A stretch of DNA of 64,000 bases from JACKCR01 sp041390305 (GTDB lineage Bacteria; Eisenbacteria; RBG-16-71-46; CAIMUX01). Within the stretch, counting starts at the first letter, position 1. Every line of letters starts with the position of its first letter. Positions 16,706-24,468 of the stretch are shown piece by piece. The translations under genes were made by a program, and so were the position numbers. Location of the stretch: positions 1 to 64,000 of the forward strand of contig JAWKQE010000028.1 of the NCBI GenBank assembly GCA_041390305.1. Direction: 5' to 3'. Below the pieces are notes generated by a model, which worked only from the letters and a program-made list of their open reading frames with translations, made no database searches and was not told the DNA's origin.

Positions 16706-18669
16706 GATCGATCCCTTTCGGACAAGGGGGCGCTCCGGGCGGGCGACTTCCCGGCGGAGGACTGCCGTGCGTTCGGGACGCGATTCTCGGCACCGTCCCG
16801 ATCCGGCACGCCGTCCCGTGGCGCGTCGTTGTCGGGGCGCGCGCCGCGAATCCACAGCTCACTCTCCGGAGTCGCGGGCACAGCGTTTGCCGGGTCCGGC
16901 CCATGGAGCGGGAACTGGAGACAGAAGGTGGTGCCGTGTCCCACCTGGGACTGCACGTCGACGGTGCCGCCGTGACGCTGGACGATTCCGTACGTGACGG
17001 CGAGCCCGAGCCCGGTCCCCGCGCCTTCGCTCTTCGTCGAGAAGAAAGGCTCGAAGATTCGTGCGCGGATCTCCTCGGGGATGCCGATTCCGGAGTCCTG
17101 GATCTCGATCGTGATCACTCCGTCCGGAGCTCCGACGTGTCCCGATCCCTTTGGCGCCGGCTTCTTTGCGAAGCGGGTGCGAACCGTGAGGGTGCCGCCG
17201 TCCGGCATCGCGTCGAGCGCGTTCAGGATCATGGCGAGGAGTGCCTGTTGGAACTCTGATCGGTCACACACGAGTTCCGGAATCCCCGGCTCCAGCTCTC
17301 GCACCAGGGAGACGTTGCCGAGGTCCGCGCGGTGCTGCACCAGCTTCACCGCGCGCTCGACGATCGCATTCACGTCTGTCGGTTCGTGTTCCAGGATACC
17401 CTGGCGGGAGAAGAGGAGGAGGTTCCGCACGATGTCGCCGCAGCGCGCCGTTTCGGCTTCGATCGTCGCCAAGGTCTCGTCCACTTCCTTGGCCTTGGTC
17501 TCCCTCTCGGCTGCGTCGGACGCGATCAGCTTCGGAAGACGTCTGCGGACCAGCTTCGCGTAGACGAGCACGCCTGCCAGCGGGTTGTTGATCTCGTGTG
17601 CGACGATGGCTGCGAGCTTTCCGAGCGACGCCATCTTCTCCGTGAAGACCATCTGGTCGCGCGTACGCTCCAACTCCTTCGTCTTTTCCTCGATGCGTGC
17701 TTCCAAGGTCTCGTTCCAGTTCTCCAGCTCGAGCTGGGCGGTCCCGAGCCGCTCCGACATCACGTTGAATGCGGATGCGAGCTCTCCGGCCTCCGCCGGC
17801 AAGTTGTTCGGAATGCGGTGGGTATGGTCCCCTGAGGCAAGGGTGTGGATCCCACGGAGTACGGTGTGGAGCGGACGGTGGACGGTCCGCCAGGCCAGCC
17901 AGCCGATGACGCCGGAGATGAGGAGTACGGTCGCGATCGCGACCGCGATCATCTGCTTCCGTGCGTCGACGATGGCGGCTTCCAGTTCCGCGGTGGAGAG
18001 TTCGAGGTCCAGGATTCCGAGGACTGCCTGGTTCGGCGGGTGGTAGTGACAGCTCGCTGTGGAGCACGAGGTCTCGTTGAGCACCGGAATGCCGAGGCCG
18101 AGTGTCTGCTCGCCGCTTGGCAGGGAGTACTGGACCAGCCCATCCCGCAGGCCATCCGGAGCATGCATCCGACCGCCGGAGTGGCACCCCTGGCACACCT
18201 GGCTCTGCATGTCGCTCGTCGAACCGATCTCGGCCTCGTCCTGGGAGAAGACGACGACCCCCTTCGGGTTGATGAGACGGAGTGCGCGAACGCTCTCCCT
18301 GCGGCCGATGTTCTCCAGGATCTGCTCGAGGTGTCGACGGTCGTTCTCCAGCATCGAGAAGTGCGTGCTGGAGATGATCGTCTCGGCCATGCCGACGGCG
18401 CGTTCCTCCAGCATGTTCATGAGATGGGCGCGGTGGAGTCCCAGTGCGAGCCAGTCACTGGCGCCGAGTAGACCGACCAGAGTGCAGACGAGGATCAGGA
18501 CCATCCGCCATCCGAGCGATCTGGGTATCTCGCGGGCGGCTCGGCCGAACGCACTCGGCGCGCCGAAGGCCCCAGTTCCGCTGCCGCGGGTGGCGGGGTT
18601 GTTGCTGTCGGACCCGTTCATCGGACCGGTTCCGGAACCGCTGCCGGGTTCCTTGTCGAAGGTAGCCAT
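16702..18669 (-). CDS. Membrane sensor histidine kinase with c-type heme motifs
   Basis: This 655-residue kinase has TM1 at about 54-74, a periplasmic sensor domain (about 80-239), TM2 at about 240-260, HAMP (262-313), a coiled-coil segment, HisKA with H358 (VAHEINNPLAG) and HATPase_c (DSGIGIP, GAGTGLGLAVTYG). The sensor holds CQGCH at 159-163 and CSTASCH at 202-208, a CXXCH and a CX4CH heme-attachment motif, so it probably binds one or two covalent hemes and senses redox state or a gas. ATG 18669 follows GGAGGT by seven bases; a longer frame to 18699 is not needed. It is coupled to the NtrC-like regulator. Confidence 0.9.
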   Translation of the reverse strand: MATFDKEPGSGSGTGPMNGSDSNNPATRGSGTGAFGAPSAFGRAAREIPRSLGWRMVLILVCTLVGLLGASDWLALGLHRAHLMNMLEERAVGMAETIISSTHFSMLENDRRHLEQILENIGRRESVRALRLINPKGVVVFSQDEAEIGSTSDMQSQVCQGCHSGGRMHAPDGLRDGLVQYSLPSGEQTLGLGIPVLNETSCSTASCHYHPPNQAVLGILDLELSTAELEAAIVDARKQMIAVAIATVLLISGVIGWLAWRTVHRPLHTVLRGIHTLASGDHTHRIPNNLPAEAGELASAFNVMSERLGTAQLELENWNETLEARIEEKTKELERTRDQMVFTEKMASLGKLAAIVAHEINNPLAGVLVYAKLVRRRLPKLIASDAAERETKAKEVDETLATIEAETARCGDIVRNLLLFSRQGILEHEPTDVNAIVERAVKLVQHRADLGNVSLVRELEPGIPELVCDRSEFQQALLAMILNALDAMPDGGTLTVRTRFAKKPAPKGSGHVGAPDGVITIEIQDSGIGIPEEIRARIFEPFFSTKSEGAGTGLGLAVTYGIVQRHGGTVDVQSQVGHGTTFCLQFPLHGPDPANAVPATPESELWIRGARPDNDAPRDGVPDRDGAENRVPNARQSSAGKSPARSAPLSERDRS

Positions 18670-18940
18670 GGTGCGCACCTCCGAGGAGTACATCGTCACG
18701 ATTCCGTTGCGGCGTGACGTTTTCTCTGAAGGTGCATCCGGGGCGGTCGGTTCTGGCGGAGTTCGGTCAGGATCTACAACCCGAAGCTGCAGCTCAGCAA
18801 CTCACTTCCCCGAGACCGGAACGGGGAGCCCACTCTCTCGAGCGGACCCCCGTGTCGGCGATGCACTCACATCCGAGACTCAGGATGCCTCCGAACGTCC
18901 CTCGCGTCACATCAGGCGAAGTACGTACTCGGGCGGAGAG

Positions 18941-20147
18941 TTACGAACGGACCATCTCCTTGGAGACCCAACCATGCCGGAGACGTCGTCCCACCTCCGA
19001 CTTCCAGGTCCTCTGCCTTTCTTCCTCGAGCGTGTCCCTCTCGAAGACCGGAAGGTAACGCGCCGCCAGGTAGAAGGCGGTGACGCCGACCGTCACGATC
19101 ATGAGAGTCACGGCGACTTCGGTCCACGCAGGGATGTAGGTGTAGCCTGAGACGACCTCGAAGCCGGTCACGCTCACGTTCAGTCGGTTGATGATGAACC
19201 CGAGCAGAGCGAGCTGGGCGGCGTGGTAGAGCCAGCGGCTGTTCCGCGTAGATCTTCGTGCTGTTGAAGAGCACGATCGGCAGCGCGAACCCGGCCAGGA
19301 TCTCGAGGATGAAGAACGCGCCTGCCCGATCGAGCGGCCAGAGCGTCGTCAGCACTCCCCGGTGGATGAGGTCCGCGAACCGGACGACCAGGTAGAGCAC
19401 CATGACCACGGACGCGACCTTCGCCGCGTTCTGCAGCACGTCCGCCTCGATCTCCCGTCCAAAGGCCCGCGCACTGAGGTTGGACTCGATGATCGTCATG
19501 ACGAGACCGACCGCAATGGCGGAGAGGAAGAACAGAAGAGGCAGGAACGGCGTCCACCAGAGCTCGTGGAGCCGGCCCGGCACGAGGAGGAAGAGGCTGC
19601 CGAGTGACGACTGGTGCAGCATCGAGAGACACACCGCCGCCACCGTGAGCGGGAAGGTGAGCTTGTGCGCGACCTTGGTCGAGCGACGCATCTTCAGCTT
19701 CTCGAAAACCATGGCCGACGCTTCCGCGGCCAGCACCGTGGTGTAGAGCGTGACGCACCAGGCGACCTCGAACATGACCGAGTGCGGGTTCCACATCACC
19801 ATCGGATGCCAGATCCGCCAAGGTAGACCGAGGTCGAAGATGAGTCCGCCCACGACGAGCAGATAGCCGATGAAGGCGGTGAGAACGGCTGGACGGGCCA
19901 GCGGGCGATACTTCTCGATTCGCAGGATGTAGACCATGGCGCTGATCGTGAAGCCGCCCGCGGCCAGTCCGACCCCGCAGACTACGTCGAACCCGACCCA
20001 GAGACCCCAGGGGAAAGTGTCACTGAGGTTCGTGCTCGCACCAAGTCCTTGGGTGAAGCGAAGGAAGGTCGCGTAGAGTCCGGAGACGAGACAGATGAGT
20101 CCGATGAGCCGGAACATGGTGAACTTGCGAAGGAATCGATCGGTCAT
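18941..20147 (-). CDS. NrfD/HybB-type quinone oxidoreductase membrane subunit (frameshifted)
   Basis: The gene encodes a polytopic membrane protein of about 400 residues like HybB/PsrC/NrfD, which exchange electrons between a periplasmic iron-sulfur subunit and the quinone pool. The first 300 residues (FPWGLWVGFDVVCGVGLAAGG, GLPWRIWHPMVMWNPHS) read in one frame; after KIYA near 19247 the sequence continues one base out of phase as RNSRWLYHAAQLALLGFIIN, then VTGFEVVSGYTYIPAWTEV to a stop at 18941. The in-frame continuation to 18912 is Arg-rich nonsense. One inserted or missing base explains it. ATG 20147 follows GGGAGGT and overlaps the ferredoxin stop (TGATG). Confidence 0.82.
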
Positions 20148-21037
20148 CACACACCTCCCTTCCCCGGGTCACTCGGATCGATCCCGGCTCCAACGCCTTC
20201 CTCTTTCAGCTCGAAGCTCTCTGTTCTGTCGTCACCATTCTTCCGGATGCGTTCCGCCGTGAGGGCCATGCGTCGCCGGATGATCCAGTTGACCGCGAGG
20301 AGGCCCGTACCAGCGGTGCCGACCGCGGTCGGAATCTGGGAGAGCACCACCCACGTCTTGTGCGGGAGGGACTCGTTCGGGATGCGTGGATCGAAGGCCG
20401 CCATCACCTCGGGCGGTCCGATGACGAGCACCGACGTTCCGCCGGCTTCGTTCGTACCGTAGACCTGAGGCGCGTAGCTGTCCGGGTCCTCCGAGATCCG
20501 GCGCCACGCTTCGGCGAGGAGTTCTGAGCGCTCTCCGGAGACGGTCGCTTCGGCCGGGCAGGCTTCGGAGCATGCCGTGGGCTGGCCGTTGGCGAGGCGA
20601 TGCGGACAGAGCTGACACTTGCGAACGCGCGGAGTGACGGAGTTCCACTCGTAGCGCGGGACACTGAACGGGCACGCCACCATGCAGTAGCGACACCCGA
20701 TGCACTTCTCGAAGTCGTACTCGACTGGGCCGATCGACGTCTTGTGGAGAGCACCGACCGGGCACGCGGATGCGCAGCTCGGCTCGAGGCAGTGCATGCA
20801 CATCCGGCGCAGGTAAACGTCCCCGACTTCTTCCACGACACAGTAGTCGGTGGCAGAGAGCGCGAGCCCTTCCGTCTCATCCGACTCTGGGAGGCCGTTC
20901 TCCGCTCGACAGGCTTCCATGCAGGCTCCGCAGCCTACGCAGAGGTTCGCGTCGAACAAGATCCCGTACATCTTTCCACCTCCTCCTCCCTCGCCGTGTT
21001 CCCCTGGGCGAGACCGTTCTGTTTCTTTGTCACTCAT
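20147..21037 (-). CDS. HybA-like 4Fe-4S ferredoxin subunit with C-terminal membrane anchor
   Basis: This 296-residue electron-transfer subunit has four cysteine groups for [4Fe-4S] clusters: CVGCGACMEAC, CMHCLEPSCASACP, CIGCRYCMVACP and CQLC...ACSEACP. A hydrophobic segment (WVVLSQIPTAVGTAGTGLLAV) near 235-255 anchors the C-terminus. HybA/DmsB/NrfC-like subunits pass electrons between a catalytic subunit and the NrfD-type membrane partner, encoded directly downstream. No Tat motif is seen at the N-terminus, which instead has a Gly-rich stretch. It overlaps the GcvH-like gene by 8 bp. Confidence 0.9.
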   Translation of the reverse strand: MSDKETERSRPGEHGEGGGGGKMYGILFDANLCVGCGACMEACRAENGLPESDETEGLALSATDYCVVEEVGDVYLRRMCMHCLEPSCASACPVGALHKTSIGPVEYDFEKCIGCRYCMVACPFSVPRYEWNSVTPRVRKCQLCPHRLANGQPTACSEACPAEATVSGERSELLAEAWRRISEDPDSYAPQVYGTNEAGGTSVLVIGPPEVMAAFDPRIPNESLPHKTWVVLSQIPTAVGTAGTGLLAVNWIIRRRMALTAERIRKNGDDRTESFELKEEGVGAGIDPSDPGKGGV

Positions 21038-21719
21038 GGTGGCGCGCCTTGAGGTGGAGGAACTCCTCCGTCAGCGACGACCACTCTTCCGGATCCAGCG
21101 TGCCGCCGATGTCCTCGACCGGCTGGCCACCGTCCTGGATGACGCTTCCGCTCGCCATGCAGAGGCGATAGCGGAACCGATCGTTGGCGTCCTGCATCCA
21201 GTGCTCCGCGAGGCTCCCGGTGAGGAGGTTCGAGAGGTCCTGGAAGAGGCGGGGTGACTTCACCTTGAAGAGCCAACCCTTGCCGAAGTTGTCCTTGAAG
21301 GCCGCGCCCTTGTCGCCGCGGGCGGCCGGGTTCACGCCGACGATCTCTCCACCGACCGGCGAGAGGAGGTGGGCCGTCTGGCCGTTGCGCTTCACGTGGA
21401 TCGCTTCCGAGCCCTGGTGGACGTGCATGCCGACCTCGGGAAGGTCGAACTTCGCGTCCTGTCCGATGAGGCGACGGGCGAAGTCGTCGACACCGACATA
21501 CGCCGTGTCTTCAGAGACCCAGTGCACCCAGGTATGGCCAGGGTGATAGGCGAGGGCCGGAGCGAGCTTGAATCCACCGACTGTCTTGGAATCTACGTTC
21601 ACGAGCGCTTTCTGGAGCGCTTCACCCTCCGCGAGCAGGACGACATTGCGACGTCTTTCACGGAGCAGATCCACGGTCACGAAGACCGCGAACGTCAGCA
21701 CTGCGAGCAGGACCACCAT
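21030..21719 (-). CDS. GcvH-like (biotinyl/lipoyl-fold) membrane-anchored protein
   Basis: This 229-residue protein has an N-terminal membrane anchor (LLAVLTFAVFVTVDLL) and a glycine-cleavage-H-like domain recognised by YHPGHTWVHW, YVGVDDFARRLIG and LLSPVGGEIVGVN. In GcvH the lipoyl-lysine stands seven residues before SPVSG; by eye the equivalent position here is Gly (NGQTAHLLSPVGG), so it may not be lipoylated. Similar GcvH-like genes accompany HybA/HybB-type genes in other bacteria. ATG 21719 follows GGAGGTG. It begins the operon with the ferredoxin and NrfD-type subunits; its function there is unknown. Confidence 0.82.
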   Translation of the reverse strand: MVVLLAVLTFAVFVTVDLLRERRRNVVLLAEGEALQKALVNVDSKTVGGFKLAPALAYHPGHTWVHWVSEDTAYVGVDDFARRLIGQDAKFDLPEVGMHVHQGSEAIHVKRNGQTAHLLSPVGGEIVGVNPAARGDKGAAFKDNFGKGWLFKVKSPRLFQDLSNLLTGSLAEHWMQDANDRFRYRLCMASGSVIQDGGQPVEDIGGTLDPEEWSSLTEEFLHLKARHHE

Positions 21720-22167
21720 GATTCACCTCCGAGTTAGATCTCTTCCGTTTCGTTCGCGGGGCCCCGGTGGCGGTGTTGCCGTTGTCGGAGTTCCCGGCGT
21801 TTCCGGGGTGAGAAACGTCACGCAGCGTGCCAATGGGCGGGACGCGATCCGTGATTCGTGCAGGTGACGGGGACACTTGGGGATGCAGTGGCGCGACTGA
21901 CGTGGAGTGCCGGTCCACGGTCGAGTGCGGCACTGTGGAGGTCTTCGACGGATTCTGCTGTGGTGAGGCTCGGCAGGTGGGTGAAGTCGTTTCGTTCGAG
22001 GGCGTTTGGAGGGCAGATCCGGCGATTGTCGGGGTTCTCCACAACCGTCGAGGTTCTCGACAGCCGTTCGCGTGGTCCGGATCGTGCTGGAGGTTTTTCG
22101 TGGGCGCCGAAATGACGACGGGGAGACCTGACGAGAAACTATGGCACGATACAGCTCGGGAGCCGAT
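21720..22167. other. Divergent intergenic region between redox operon and toxin-antitoxin genes
   Basis: About 450 bp without a convincing gene. On the minus strand the ribosome site of the GcvH-like gene is at its left end and a weak sigma-54-like site lies at 21817-21832. The remainder shows only GC-rich imperfect repeats such as TCGGGGTTCTCC and CGTCGAGGTTCTCG around 22030-22060. Promoters for both directions are expected here. Confidence 0.4.
21817..21832 (-). promoter_or_regulatory. Weak sigma-54-like promoter candidate
   Basis: Reading the minus strand, TGGCACG matches the -24 element exactly, but the -12 part reads GTGA instead of TTGC, so the invariant GC is not present. It lies about 100 bp upstream of the GcvH-like gene, whose cluster is followed by an NtrC-type activator. 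The idea is plausible by context and weak by sequence. Confidence 0.22.
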
Positions 22168-22208
22168 ACACTGTACGTAGTGCACGAAACGTACATTACG
22201 TACAGTGT
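22168..22208. promoter_or_regulatory. Palindromic operator upstream of antitoxin gene
   Basis: A perfect 12-bp inverted repeat, ACACTGTACGTA at 22168-22179 and TACGTACAGTGT at 22197-22208, flanks a 17-bp spacer that itself contains ACGTAC. It ends directly before the GGAGGT ribosome site of the Phd-type antitoxin gene. Phd/YefM antitoxins repress their own operons by binding such palindromes, so this is the likely autoregulatory operator. Confidence 0.72.
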
Positions 22209-22221
22209 AGGAGGTGCCCGG

Positions 22222-22476
22222 ATGGTCCGATTCAGCGTGACGGAGGCGCGAGACAAGCTCTCGGAGCTATGCAACCGGGTCTCCTACCAAGGAGAGAGGA
22301 TCGTGCTGGATCGGCGAGGGAAGGCGGTCGCTGTCCTCATCTCGCTCGAGGACCTCGAAGTTCTGGAGCGTGCAGAGGACGCGGCGGACCTTCAGTCGGC
22401 CAGGGAAGCCGTCGCTGAATCCGAGACCGAGGGGACCGTCTCCCTCGATGATCTTCGCGAGGAACTCGGGCTCTGA
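22222..22476 (+). CDS. Phd/YefM-family antitoxin
   Basis: The 84-residue protein starts VRFSVTEARDKLSELCNRV after Met, the Phd/YefM DNA-binding fold, with ERIVLDRRGKAVAVLISLEDLEVLE typical of the dimerisation strand and helix. The acidic C-terminus (SETEGTVSLDDLREELGL) is the part that usually wraps around the toxin. ATG 22222 follows GGAGGT by seven bases. The stop overlaps the putative CTG start of the RelE-like toxin. It likely represses its operon through the palindrome at 22168-22208. Confidence 0.88.
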   Translation: MVRFSVTEARDKLSELCNRVSYQGERIVLDRRGKAVAVLISLEDLEVLERAEDAADLQSAREAVAESETEGTVSLDDLREELGL

Positions 22477-22730
22477 AACACAGAGTCGAGTTCACCCCGC
22501 GGGCCGCGAGGGATCTGAGAGGGCTCGACCGACGAGAACAACGGCGGCTCCTCGCGCGCATCGAGAGGCTCGCCGAGGAGCCCCGGCCGAACGGTGCGAG
22601 GAAGATCGAGGGCGAGGATGGCCTCTACCGAGTCCGTCAGGGTGTGTTCCGGATCCTGTACCGCGTCGAGGACGCGCGGCTCCTCGTTCTCGTGATTCGG
22701 ATCAGGCACCGTCAGGATGTATACCGCTAG
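22473..22730 (+). CDS. RelE/ParE-superfamily toxin, probable CTG start
   Basis: The frame encodes 85 residues (KHRVEFTPRAARDLRGLD, then GLYRVRQGVFRILYRVED and LLVLVIRIRHRQDVYR), a full-length RelE-family mRNA interferase pattern with the C-terminal RHR-x-DVYR signature. No ATG, GTG or TTG occurs between the upstream in-frame stop (22449-22451) and the first conserved residue; CTG at 22473, overlapping the antitoxin stop as CTGA, is the only near-cognate start and sits where toxins usually begin. It is expected to cleave mRNA on ribosomes unless bound by the antitoxin. The identity is secure, the start codon inferred. Confidence 0.82.
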   Translation: MKHRVEFTPRAARDLRGLDRREQRRLLARIERLAEEPRPNGARKIEGEDGLYRVRQGVFRILYRVEDARLLVLVIRIRHRQDVYR

Positions 22731-22765
22731 GCTGATGGGGTAGGTTCGCGGAGTACGCGTGTGTC

Positions 22766-23740
22766 ATGGCCCATGCCCGAATCCGGATCGATGGGAGATG
22801 CCGTTTGACTCTTCGGCGAGTCAGCCCCTCAGCTCTCTCCGCCTCGCCGACCATGGCCTGGACGGTGTTCGTTTTCAGCCTCGTCATCCTCCACCTGCTG
22901 CACGGTCCGACACCGGACGCTCGCGGCCAGACATCGCTGGACTCGGCGATCGCAAGTGACTGGCAGGCGGCAGACGGCGTCGTCCTGGTAACCGCCATCG
23001 ACACGGTCGCAGTGATCCAGCCACCAGCCGCTTCGCCGGGGGGAGAGCGTGATTTGGTGTTAGCGGCAATCGTGGATTCGACCATCTCTGGGGACTTTCC
23101 TTCCGCCATCGAAATCGGTATCCGCTACACGCCCGGAGTCGGGCGTCGTCCGGTCTTGAATCAGCAGTACTTGATGACACTGTGGAACTGCGGTGACGTC
23201 TGGCGCATTCTTCCCGGACGCTACTGGCAGACCACTCGAGACTCCGTGAGCATTCCCCGTCTCGGAACCTTCGCGCTCTTCGCCGTCATCGATTCTGTTC
23301 GCACTCTCCGATCGCTGTGCAGCGCCGAGGCGCAGTCCGCCGGCAGCGACGCGGTCATTCGTGGCAGGATCGTGGAGGATCTCGAGTACCCATCGGATGC
23401 CGCCCCACGCTTCCACCATTGGAACCGGGCGACACTCACGGTCGCGCTCTCCGCTGTTCTCAAGAACACGACTGCTGAGACCTTGGACCTCGCCACACCG
23501 GTGGCCATCGAGATTCCGTTCCGGGAGGGGGCGCGTCCGTGGTTCCATGTGGATCACGACTACGTGCTGTTCCTGACTGGAACGGCCTCCGGCTGGATGC
23601 TCAATCCCACGGTCTTCTCAGGATGGGAAGTGGTCGGCGATTCCGCGTACGTTGCCCGGGTCACCCCATGTCGCAATCCGGTAAACCCTGGCGGCCGAGC
23701 GATCCCCTCGGCGGCTCTCATCGCGATTGCGGGCCAGTGA
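22766..23740 (+). CDS. Exported hypothetical protein
   Basis: The frame encodes up to 324 residues with a hydrophobic segment (AWTVFVFSLVILHLLHG) that acts as signal peptide or anchor. The rest is a soluble domain with repeated beta-like stretches (VIRGRIVEDLEYP, TLTVALSAVLKNT, HDYVLFLTGTASGW). A Cys-containing part (TLWNCGDVWRILPG) and the GYW-like core suggest an extracytoplasmic beta domain, but I cannot name a family. ATG 22766 is the longest start; ATG 22853, directly before the hydrophobic segment, is an alternative. It follows the toxin gene after 35 bases but is unlikely to be part of it. Confidence 0.6.
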   Translation: MAHARIRIDGRCRLTLRRVSPSALSASPTMAWTVFVFSLVILHLLHGPTPDARGQTSLDSAIASDWQAADGVVLVTAIDTVAVIQPPAASPGGERDLVLAAIVDSTISGDFPSAIEIGIRYTPGVGRRPVLNQQYLMTLWNCGDVWRILPGRYWQTTRDSVSIPRLGTFALFAVIDSVRTLRSLCSAEAQSAGSDAVIRGRIVEDLEYPSDAAPRFHHWNRATLTVALSAVLKNTTAETLDLATPVAIEIPFREGARPWFHVDHDYVLFLTGTASGWMLNPTVFSGWEVVGDSAYVARVTPCRNPVNPGGRAIPSAALIAIAGQ

Positions 23741-23880
23741 GAGACCCAGGAGATGGCGTCGCGATCGATGGCACGCACTGAGGGCGCCGAAACTGTGGCG
23801 GAACGAGACCCCTGTCCCCGACAACCCCCTCGCCTTCGGCAGGTCGGTTTCCGGCCTTCCCCCGTGCTACCCTCTTCCCC

Positions 23881-24468
23881 ATGACGAGCGACTCCAACAT
23901 CACGCAGCTCCTCGAGGAAGCGAACCGCGGGGACACCGGGGCGCTCGATGCGCTTCTCGAGGCGGTGTACAGAGAGCTCAGCGTGATGGCCGACCGGCGG
24001 ATCCGGGCTCAGCGGGAGGAGGGGAAGCCGGTCACGCTCGACCCGACCGCGCTCGTCCACGAGACGTATCTGAAGCTGGCCCAGCAGCGGAGCGAACTCC
24101 GCAACCGTCGCCACTTCTTCGCGATCGCGTCCCGGATCATGACCCGCGTCCTCCAGGACCACCTCCGGAACCGGACGGCGGCGAAGCGAGGGGGGCATCA
24201 GGTCCAGGTGACCCTGAGCCGGATCGCCGACCTGCTCGAGTCTCCGGATCTCGAGGCATCGCAGCGGCGGGTCGAACGGATCCTCGCCGCGATCGAGCAG
24301 TTGGATGACGAATCGCCCCGACGGGCGGAGCTCGCCCGGCTCCGGATCCTCTGGGGGCTGGAACTCACCGAGATCGCCGAGACGCTCCAGGTGTCGCTCG
24401 CGACGGTGAAGCGGGACTGGCGGTTCGTCCGCGCCTGGCTCGCGGAGCAGGTGGAAGCTCCCGAGTGA
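23881..24468 (+). CDS. RNA polymerase ECF-type sigma factor
   Basis: This 195-residue protein matches the ECF-like sigma-70 family common in Acidobacteria and Planctomycetes. Region 2 includes LDALLEAVYRELSVMADRRI, PTALVHETYLKLAQQ and FFAIASRIMTRVLQDHLR; region 4 ends LTEIAETLQVSLATVKRDWRFVRAWL, the -35 binding helix-turn-helix. It has no anti-sigma factor gene next to it; instead its stop overlaps the GTG start of a Ser/Thr kinase gene, the typical arrangement of this group, in which kinase signalling is thought to control the sigma factor. Confidence 0.92.
   Translation: MTSDSNITQLLEEANRGDTGALDALLEAVYRELSVMADRRIRAQREEGKPVTLDPTALVHETYLKLAQQRSELRNRRHFFAIASRIMTRVLQDHLRNRTAAKRGGHQVQVTLSRIADLLESPDLEASQRRVERILAAIEQLDDESPRRAELARLRILWGLELTEIAETLQVSLATVKRDWRFVRAWLAEQVEAPE

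Noticed and set aside
18912..19240. In-frame C-terminus of the NrfD-like ORF to 18912
   Set aside because: Arg/His-rich nonsense; similarity continues in the neighbouring frame to 18941.
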